Source: Galdieria sulphuraria
Taxonomy: Eukaryota > Rhodophyta > Bangiophyceae > Galdieriales > Galdieriaceae
Direction of reading: 5' to 3'
Length of the DNA: 64,000 nucleotides
Assembly (NCBI RefSeq): GCF_000341285.1
Contig: NW_005178422.1
Location: 1-64,000, forward strand
The notes beneath the pieces are model-generated. The model was not told where the DNA came from and made no database searches. It saw nothing but the letters and a program-made list of their open reading frames with translations. Shown in pieces: positions 57,687-64,000 of this stretch (within the stretch, counting starts at the first letter, position 1; each line of letters starts with the position of its first letter). Both the position numbers and the translations under genes were made by a program.

Positions 57687-59423
57687 TCATTTATGGAAAA
57701 TTTGTCTCTCCGTCGCCTTGGCATGAGATACGTTCAGGCCCTTGTCGTAGGGACAAAGTTTCTCAATTTCATTTACCGACATTCCAAAGAATCTTCGAAT
57801 ACTAGTAATCCCAGTCTTCCAATGATACGAAGCAATTTCTGAAAAACTGTGTTCAAATATGAGATGGGACTGTTCAAGTGTATATCCTTTAGTCTCAGGG
57901 ACAAATAGGAACACCATGATAAATCCCCAGACTATACAGCAACCATAAAAACCATATCCTCCTTTGAGTCCCATACTACTGGATTCCATATCTGGCCAAG
58001 TGAAAGCAACGACAAAGTCAAAAACATTGTACCAGAAGATAATAATCCCCATGGCTTTCGATCGAAGATGCAATGGAAAGACTTCTGAACTGTAAACAAA
58101 TGGAAGAGGTCCTAATGCAGGAGCAAATCCAAGAAGAAAGATTACAATCGCCACAATGAATAGCCCAATCTTCACATTTTTAGAACCATAATTAGAAAAC
58201 AAAGCAAGAACCAATGCCAGAAACATGATAGGAAATCCTGCCAAAAGTGATTTCCGTCTTCCCCATCTTTCCACTATCCAAAAGACTGGCCAAGTAAACA
58301 AAAAGTCTACAAAGCCTGTCACCACACTTGCTTCTACGGAAGTCTTGGAAGTCACATGTAGCAAATTCACCAACATATAGTCAACATAATACATGAAGAC
58401 ATTCACTGCTGAATATTGTTGAAACAACATGATCATTATACAAATCAACAAGGCTCGACGGTTGCTTGCAACTGTTAAAAGTTCTTTGTACGGATTGATC
58501 TGCTTGTTTAGGGCTTTCTCTTCTTCCACTGCTTTCTTCATAACTGCAAAATCATGCTCAGCATGCATGGCTTCCCCACGCAATTTCTTTAACACTGTCA
58601 AAGCCTCTTCATATCGACCAGTTTCAATAAGCCATCTTGGTGATTCACACTGAAATAAGATTCCGGAAATGACTATTACCGACGGAACCAATGTAGCTCC
58701 AAGCATAAGTCTCCATCCAATAGTGTCTACATTGACAAATATGGCATCGACAACGTATCCTATAAATATTCCACCGGTAATTAAAAGCTGATAGATACTC
58801 ACGGCACCGCCTCTAAGAATATAGGGAGTTATTTCTGATAGAAGCAAGCTTATCGTTGTCGTCAGCAGTCCCATAGAAACTCCTAATAGCAGTCGTCCAA
58901 CGAGAAGCATTTGCCAAGATGGTGACAGTGCTTCCCATAGTGCAGCACCTGTGGAAAGAACTGCAGCAACAAACAAAGTCTTCTTACGTCCCACAGAAGT
59001 ATTTAAGAGCGATGAACTGGAAAATACATATTTTTTAGAAAAACGATGAACTCAAGCCGAGTCCACTTACATCAATGAACCAAATGTTCCACCTAATAAG
59101 GTTGCGGAGGAGACTAGTCCCAGGACATTTGTTCTTGAACTGATATTGAAGAGTGGGACGTAAAAAACAGTTGCTCCACTAACAAGGGCAATATCAATAC
59201 CAACTATGCAAGCCGATACAGCGCACATCAAGGCCGTAGAATAGAAAGCGCGAGTTTGAGTTCGCCATGGACGCTGTTTCATCTCCTCTGGAATATATTC
59301 ATCATCGAAAGCACTGATTTCTTCTTCTGTCAAACCGATATCATCCTTCTCATAGTTCCTAGCAATTACTTCTGGGTTGAGCAGAATCTCTTCTTCAACC
59401 TTACCCATTCCTTTGTCAGCCAT
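57687..59423 (-). CDS. Sugar/polyol-type MFS transporter 2
   Basis: Two exons, 59423-59071 and 59016-57687, with a 54-nt intron, give 560 aa. The N-terminal ~60 residues are acidic and hydrophilic; 12 membrane segments follow. Family motifs are VGRKKT after TM2, CESPRWLIETGRYEEAL ending the first half, QQYSAVNVFMYY in TM7, ERWGRRKS and PETKGYTLEQ after TM12. The intron interrupts the protein just before the GRKKT motif, almost the same place as in MFS transporter 1, so the two share an ancient intron, although they are diverged in sequence. Likely proton-coupled sugar or polyol uptake; substrate not predictable. Confidence 0.9.
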
Positions 59424-59719
59424 TTGCAACTAGTGTTTAAAAACCAATGAAATCGAAATACAATGTTCTAGAGCGAAACGGAACACTTCAAAATGATTTA
59501 CGAATACTCCAGGGAATTCCATTCGATGTTCAGATGATAGCCATTTTCTTCATTTAGTTTCATCTGAATATGCCCCAAAAAATCCATTGGACTAGTTTCT
59601 CACTATCTTGCTCTTAAGAGAAATAGATACGATAAAAATCTAATTGACCAGTCCAATCTGATTTCTTCCAACCGTTCAAAAATTACCTTCAAAAGCACAG
59701 TACTTTGTGTAAAACTTTC

Positions 59720-60649
59720 ATGATTCGTCTACTCAAGTCCTATACGCAACTGAGATATTGTACTAGAGCTCTGCAGGAAAATCTAAAGATGTCTGCAGTG
59801 TCCTATATAGAACCTACAAAAGAAGAACTGAAGCAACAGAAACTATCAGAAGCGAATTTGAAAAAGGCAGTAAATGCTATGGAAGAAGATGGAATAGTTG
59901 TGTTGAACAACGTTGTTGATCTACAACACTTGAATTTGTTGAATCAAAAGATGTTGGAAGACTTGAAGTATCTTCAGTCAAGGAAGGATGCACCTGAAAA
60001 CTATAATAATAGTAACTATCAACAAGATCCTCCTCCCTTTCATCCTTATTTGTTTAAGGACATCGTATTTAATGAATTTGCAATTCAAGTAACTGAAGCA
60101 GTGCTTGGAAAAGGCGTGAAACTCAACTTTTACAGTGGTAACACTGCAGTCCCCAGCACTTTGAGACAACCAGTGCACTCAGATTCCAACTTTCAGCATC
60201 CCAATGAGCCTTTTGGTTTGGTCGTCAACATACCACTCATAACTATGACGCCTGAAAATGGAAGTACTGAAGTTTGGCCAGGCACACATACATTTACAAA
60301 CAGTCATCTACAAGAAGGTAGGTTGGGTGTGATCAGGCGAGATGAATTGGAGAGAAGACGTAAAATAAGTCCACCTCTCCAACCAGTCATTCCAAGAGGA
60401 AGTCTTGTTGTTCGAGACTTGAGGTTATGGCACGCAGGCATGCCTAACAAAACCCAGAATCCTCGTGTTATGTTGGCGATGATACACTGGGCCTCTTGGT
60501 ACAAAAATAAGATGGTCATTGAAGCAACAAAAGGCACTGAAGAATTTTTCCAGCACGCCAAACTCAAAGCTATGGTAGAATTCAGAGAGAAGGTTTTGTA
60601 CTTGGATCACCCTTTTGGTAACGCCTACAACTTCCAAGAAGAAGAGTAA
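59720..60649 (+). CDS. Phytanoyl-CoA dioxygenase-family (PhyH) oxygenase
   Basis: An intronless frame of 309 aa from ATG 59720; a second Met at 59789 is an alternative. The first ~25 residues (MIRLLKSYTQLRYCTRALQE) look like a mitochondrial presequence. The double-stranded beta-helix has the Fe(II)-binding triad of the 2-oxoglutarate family: H-x-D in RQPVHSDSNFQH and the distal His in RDLRLWHAGMPNK, with the 2OG-binding Arg in NPRVMLAM. Further family features are NGSTEVWPGTH and PRGSLVV. It hydroxylates an unknown substrate, possibly a lipid or small molecule; PhyH enzymes are diverse, so phytanoyl-CoA is only one option. Confidence 0.85.
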   Translation: MIRLLKSYTQLRYCTRALQENLKMSAVSYIEPTKEELKQQKLSEANLKKAVNAMEEDGIVVLNNVVDLQHLNLLNQKMLEDLKYLQSRKDAPENYNNSNYQQDPPPFHPYLFKDIVFNEFAIQVTEAVLGKGVKLNFYSGNTAVPSTLRQPVHSDSNFQHPNEPFGLVVNIPLITMTPENGSTEVWPGTHTFTNSHLQEGRLGVIRRDELERRRKISPPLQPVIPRGSLVVRDLRLWHAGMPNKTQNPRVMLAMIHWASWYKNKMVIEATKGTEEFFQHAKLKAMVEFREKVLYLDHPFGNAYNFQEEE

Positions 60650-60905
60650 GGTGTTCTCCTCCTTAATAAACTAGTCTTGATAGCAGTGAACTTTGATTCT
60701 TTATAGTTTTCCTGAACAGCTATTCTGCCGGGTAAAGTAACACTTCCTACTTTCACACAAATGGAATGCTATTCTTTATTGCTGTACAGCCTGAGACTAG
60801 ATTGGCTTCTTCCTATAGCATCCTATAGAGACAACTAGAAACATAATATCAATATTTTAATAGACATTAGTGCCCTTTAACTTTCCAATGGAGAAACGAT
60901 GGTTC

Positions 60906-62186
60906 TTATCTACCCTCACTTTCAGTGTCATCTCCTTCACTAAAAATGATAAGATTTTCTCCAACCTGATTTTCAACCAAATTTCCTGGTCTATTGCTAA
61001 GATAACAGCCATGATAGTATGGAACGTCCGAATGATTTCCATCAACAACTCTGTCAATTGAAAAAGAAGATGAGGACACTGAAGTTGAATGCGACGTATC
61101 CAACTCCACCTTGGCGAGCACAGCAATATCCGCAAGAATACGGAAACAAACATCATGTAAAGAACGAAAAACGGCTTCTAAATAACCCAAGTCATTCACA
61201 CTCATTTCCTCTACTAGTGTAGAAATAAAACTTTCCGTGTCATTGTATAAAGTGGCCAATGAAAATGTTTTGCCTCCCGATAAGCAAACCTGTTTAGGAA
61301 GTATATGAAAGATATCTTGATGATCTTGATATAATTTCTCTCCACTATTCTTTAGTTTGTCTATTATTTCTGGCTGTTCTTCCCAAGACTTTTGAATAAG
61401 GGAAATTTCAATGATAAGTTGGTTCGCTTGTCTACTCACGGAATCTCGCAATGCTTCTTCCATCAGTCTCTGTGGAGTGCTTTCACCATAAAATACAATT
61501 TCCATCGGTTCTGCGTTGCAAAAAGGGCACATAGAAGTAGTTCCACGTCTTCTCATTTTGTGCATTGTAATAAAACAATTTGTACATATAGGCTTATTAC
61601 AACACGCAGTGTAGTTCAAAAAAGTATAAAACGCGAAACATATTGGACAGTCATCGCGACTAGAGTCTCTAGCTTCATCCTTTCCACTCTCCCAAGGAGC
61701 CAGCATTTTCTTTTGTATCAGCTGCTGTACACTTTGTCCTCCCACATAAGTATTTCTTTGAGAGGAGCTGTTGGGGCTTCTATTGGAACTTGAAGTTTCT
61801 GTGGAACTTGGTGTGTTTGAACGACGCCCGGAAGTAGCTTGTGAGGAACTCGACTGTCCTCTAGAGACATTCCCGTTGCCATTTCTATTGCTCCTCCTTG
61901 TATTTTCTGAAGAACTCGTATTGCGTCTGGTGTGTGTGTGTTCTGTTCTGGCCTGTTGTGTTGTCCTGGAAGAGTTGGAACTTGTTCTGGTTCCACTCCG
62001 TGTCTGTACAGCGGACGTTCGTGTACGAGGTCTGTTAGGTGTACGGTTGGGTTCCGCCTGAGTTCGTGGTACAAGTACTCTATTGTTCCAGTACTGCAAA
62101 CTGCTCCTTCTACCGTCTTCCGAAAAGTACTCTCCCAGGGGTCTACTAGGACTGACGTCCCATATACTCGAACCAGTATTGCCCAT
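60906..62186 (-). CDS. Sip5-like RING/zinc-finger protein, probably N-myristoylated
   Basis: One frame of 426 aa. I start at ATG 62186 because the frame has no upstream ATG and the product begins MGNTGSS, a good N-myristoylation signal. A long Ser/Thr/Arg/Asn-rich disordered region (~10-150) is followed by a RING-like treble-clef (DDCPICFAFYTFLNYTACCN, then KPICTNCFITMHK and TSMCPFCNAE). This CxxC, CC, CxxC, CxxC arrangement is that of yeast Sip5 and plant Sip5-type ubiquitin ligases. The C-terminal half is acidic and helical. Role unknown, possibly E3 activity at membranes. An AT-rich run (62232-62246) ~50 bases upstream may act as its TATA element. Confidence 0.8.
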   Translation of the reverse strand: MGNTGSSIWDVSPSRPLGEYFSEDGRRSSLQYWNNRVLVPRTQAEPNRTPNRPRTRTSAVQTRSGTRTSSNSSRTTQQARTEHTHTRRNTSSSENTRRSNRNGNGNVSRGQSSSSQATSGRRSNTPSSTETSSSNRSPNSSSQRNTYVGGQSVQQLIQKKMLAPWESGKDEARDSSRDDCPICFAFYTFLNYTACCNKPICTNCFITMHKMRRRGTTSMCPFCNAEPMEIVFYGESTPQRLMEEALRDSVSRQANQLIIEISLIQKSWEEQPEIIDKLKNSGEKLYQDHQDIFHILPKQVCLSGGKTFSLATLYNDTESFISTLVEEMSVNDLGYLEAVFRSLHDVCFRILADIAVLAKVELDTSHSTSVSSSSFSIDRVVDGNHSDVPYYHGCYLSNRPGNLVENQVGENLIIFSEGDDTESEGR

Positions 62187-62565
62187 TGCAGAATTCTCAA
62201 AGTTTGTAGACCTCAACTTTTAGTTGGGCAACATATATATATATATACATACAGTATAGTTCACCAACAGATAAAAGTTTGGATGGAGGGAAAGATCAGG
62301 CTGTACCTAATAGACAATTGCTCCAATAGAATTTTCGATTAGGAAATGAAGGGAATTCATATTTAGGAAAAGTGCGCCATTTTTGAGGCTACTCCAATAA
62401 GGCAATATTTCTTTGGCATGGAAGGAATATAGTTACTCTATGTGAAAAGGATTGTGATACTCTACAACGTTTTTTACTTGCAAAAGTATAAAAAATATTC
62501 CCTCTTAAGCCCTACCCAAAGTAGAATGGAGATAGTCATCATTGGAATGCATTGGAAAAGTCAAC
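62187..62565. other. Divergent promoter region
   Basis: About 380 bases between the Sip5-like and IF-3 genes. It includes an alternating AT run at 62232-62246, a possible TATA element for the minus-strand gene. The IF-3 frame is open a short way upstream of its ATG. Nothing else recognised. Confidence 0.4.
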
Positions 62566-63655
62566 ATGATTGGTCACAATTGGAATAGTGCTTTGTACCA
62601 CTTGTTCGGTACTATCAAAAGTTTTCGTTGGATACTAAAGAAAGCTGAATCTATATGGATAGAACAAGCAAGAAACAACTCTTTTTCATTTCAGTTGCAA
62701 CGTCACACAACTTGCACAAACGGTTGGCAGACATATTATCGTTCACCACTAGAAAAAAGTCCCTGCCAACCCCGCTCTTTTTTATTGCAAAGAGAGTTTA
62801 CTTCTAATGTCCACTCCAGGACTAATGAATCGGTTAGAAAGTTTAAGGAGGTACTTTTGGTGAACGAAAAAGGTGAAAGAGTTGGAGTGATGAGCGTAAG
62901 AAGCAACTGGAAACTAGTTATTGGTATAAAGACCATAGCACTGTTAGGGAGAACAAGCATATCAATATGCAGCAAATGCACAACAAGATGTGATGGAAGT
63001 ATCTGCGAAAGCTGCACCTCCAGTATGGAAACTGGTTGATCTGAAACAAGTGCTTAGAGCTAATAGACTGCGCGAGAAAATGGAAAGAAAACAAGCGGTA
63101 GAACAGAGAAGAAAGGTAAGATAGGGAAGAGAGGATCTTATTAAGGATACTATTTTGTATGTATTTAGTCTGAAGTGAAGGAAATACGAATTTCTCCAGC
63201 TATTGATGACCACGATTTTCAGGGAAAAGTTGATAGAGCCAAGGAATTTTTGAGTACCGGGAGACGGGTTCGTTTTTCTGTACGGTTTAGAAGAGGACAA
63301 GGAAAATATGCTTCTCGTTTGGAGTCTTTAGCGGTAAGAAGCTTAGACTCTGCATATATCTGTTGAGAATATTCATAGCCTCTGATAGGAGAGAATCAAA
63401 GAACAGTTGAAAGATATTCCGTGTACAATACAAGTGAAACGGAAACCTAGACCTCCTCCCAGGGAAGGCGCCTCAACGCAGAACACTACTCATGTTTCAC
63501 AACTGGAAGAGGAACAAGATCCTTTCGAACTTTATATTGAGCCAACAAGTAAATAACTGCAAAAGTTTTCTTATCTAATTTTATAATTTCTTTCAACAGT
63601 TTACTACAACAACATTATAGAGGATTCCACAATAGTCAAACAACTTTCGACATGA
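62566..63655 (+). CDS. Organellar translation initiation factor IF-3
   Basis: Five exons, 62566-62895, 62948-63115, 63169-63333, 63389-63548 and 63600-63655, give ~292 aa. About 90 N-terminal residues (MIGHNWNSALYHLFGTIKSF onward) are a targeting sequence. IF-3 N-domain features are FKEVLLVNEKGERVGVMSGE and QDVMEVSAKAAPPVWKLVD. C-domain features are SEVKEIRISPAIDDHDFQGK, RAKEFLSTGRRVRFSVRFRR and KDIPCTIQVKRKPR. It prevents premature ribosome subunit joining and checks initiator tRNA in plastid or mitochondrion. The last intron (51 nt, GTAAAT donor, branch-like TCTAAT, CAACAG acceptor) is chosen because its signals are excellent; reading through instead would stop at 63556, giving 276 aa. The start could lie further upstream. 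Confidence 0.85.
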
Positions 63656-63731
63656 AACCTAATTATCGATCGGAACATAATAGTCACACATAGGAGAAGT
63701 CATTGAAATAATTATTGGAGTCATTCATTTA

Positions 63732-64000
63732 TCATTTGATCGATGTTGTTCCTTCTCCAGTCTCATCCTCCTCAAAAACAATAGCAGGAGGTAAAATAGC
63801 AGGTGGGAAAAAAGGAAAACTCGCATAATAATAACTGGCAGGATGATAAACGATTCTCCTTCTGGGGACTTTAAAGTTGTTTGACATTTCTTGAGTCTTA
63901 TCGAGTCTTTCCTCGCTTCCTATTGCTGACGGGATATTCGATGGAAGTTTCTCCAAACGATGTAAACACATCAATCCTAATAACAATGGTAGATATACGA
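63732..64000 (-). CDS. C-terminal part of an unknown protein (partial)
   Basis: A frame open from the right window edge to a stop at 63732 gives ~88 residues. The visible N-side is hydrophobic (VYLPLLLGLMCLHRLEK), followed by a charged region with a basic patch (FKVPRRRIVYHP), aromatic PASYYYASFPFFPP and an acidic end. Start and domains lie outside the window. No family recognised. Confidence 0.4.
   Translation of the reverse strand, partial: VYLPLLLGLMCLHRLEKLPSNIPSAIGSEERLDKTQEMSNNFKVPRRRIVYHPASYYYASFPFFPPAILPPAIVFEEDETGEGTTSIK

Overview
The window reads as compact nuclear DNA of a unicellular red alga, most like a Cyanidiophyceae genome such as Galdieria. This is inferred from gene content and architecture, not from a database match. 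Nearly every multi-exon gene is interrupted by GT-AG introns of only about 43-74 nt, with one GC-AG intron. Gaps between genes are often under 100 bp, noncoding DNA is AT-rich, and there are eukaryotic housekeeping genes, a plastid phosphate translocator, plastid-type targeted proteins and two sugar/polyol-type MFS transporters. I see no rRNA, tRNA, CRISPR array, transposon or virus-derived element.

Layout. 1-9.2 kb: end of a Ser/Thr-rich protein, a secreted Tyr/Ser-rich protein with a duplicated Cys module, an R3H/G-patch protein, a plastid-type TPR protein, a nine-exon syntaxin and a GNAT acetyltransferase. 9.4-13.8 kb: two intronless beta-tubulin genes flank a four-unit polyubiquitin gene. 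14.5-25.9 kb: eIF3b, Arf GTPase, RNA polymerase I largest subunit (RPA190), a TCAIM-like mitochondrial protein 18 bp upstream of RPA190, a small coiled-coil protein and a signal-peptide membrane protein. 26.1-30.0 kb: mini F-box/Sel1 protein, phosphoenolpyruvate/phosphate translocator and TDY-type MAP kinase. 30.6-45.7 kb: Nup155-type nucleoporin, RPA3, RanBP1, DAG-lipase-like enzyme, VPS16, FolD, RanBPM/Gid1-like protein, CCDC130/YJU2-family splicing factor and a MYB-related factor. 45.7-47.4 kb is the only long gene-free stretch. 47.4-64 kb: a Phe-rich possible beta-propeller protein, a tiny KxDL protein, a DUF1475-like membrane protein, two MFS transporters, a GT90 glycosyltransferase, an unusual regulator joining a basic DNA-binding-like segment to a STAND-type winged-helix/helical-repeat region, a new two-exon small gene, a PhyH-type dioxygenase, a Sip5-like RING protein, organellar IF-3 and a partial gene.

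The genes do not form one pathway. Themes that recur by neighbourhood are nuclear transport (Nup155, RanBP1), endolysosomal membrane traffic (syntaxin, Arf, VPS16, KxDL), cytoskeleton and protein turnover (tubulins, ubiquitin, F-box, RanBPM, RING) and carbon import/partitioning (two MFS carriers, PPT). Exon boundaries were placed by hand from splice signals, reading-frame continuity and recognisable family motifs. All intron calls are predictions without transcript evidence. The strongest candidates for something new are the regulator at 54.6-56.9 kb, the secreted duplicated-Cys-module protein, the small genes at 57.0 and 49.5 kb, and the GC-AG intron in the TPR gene.
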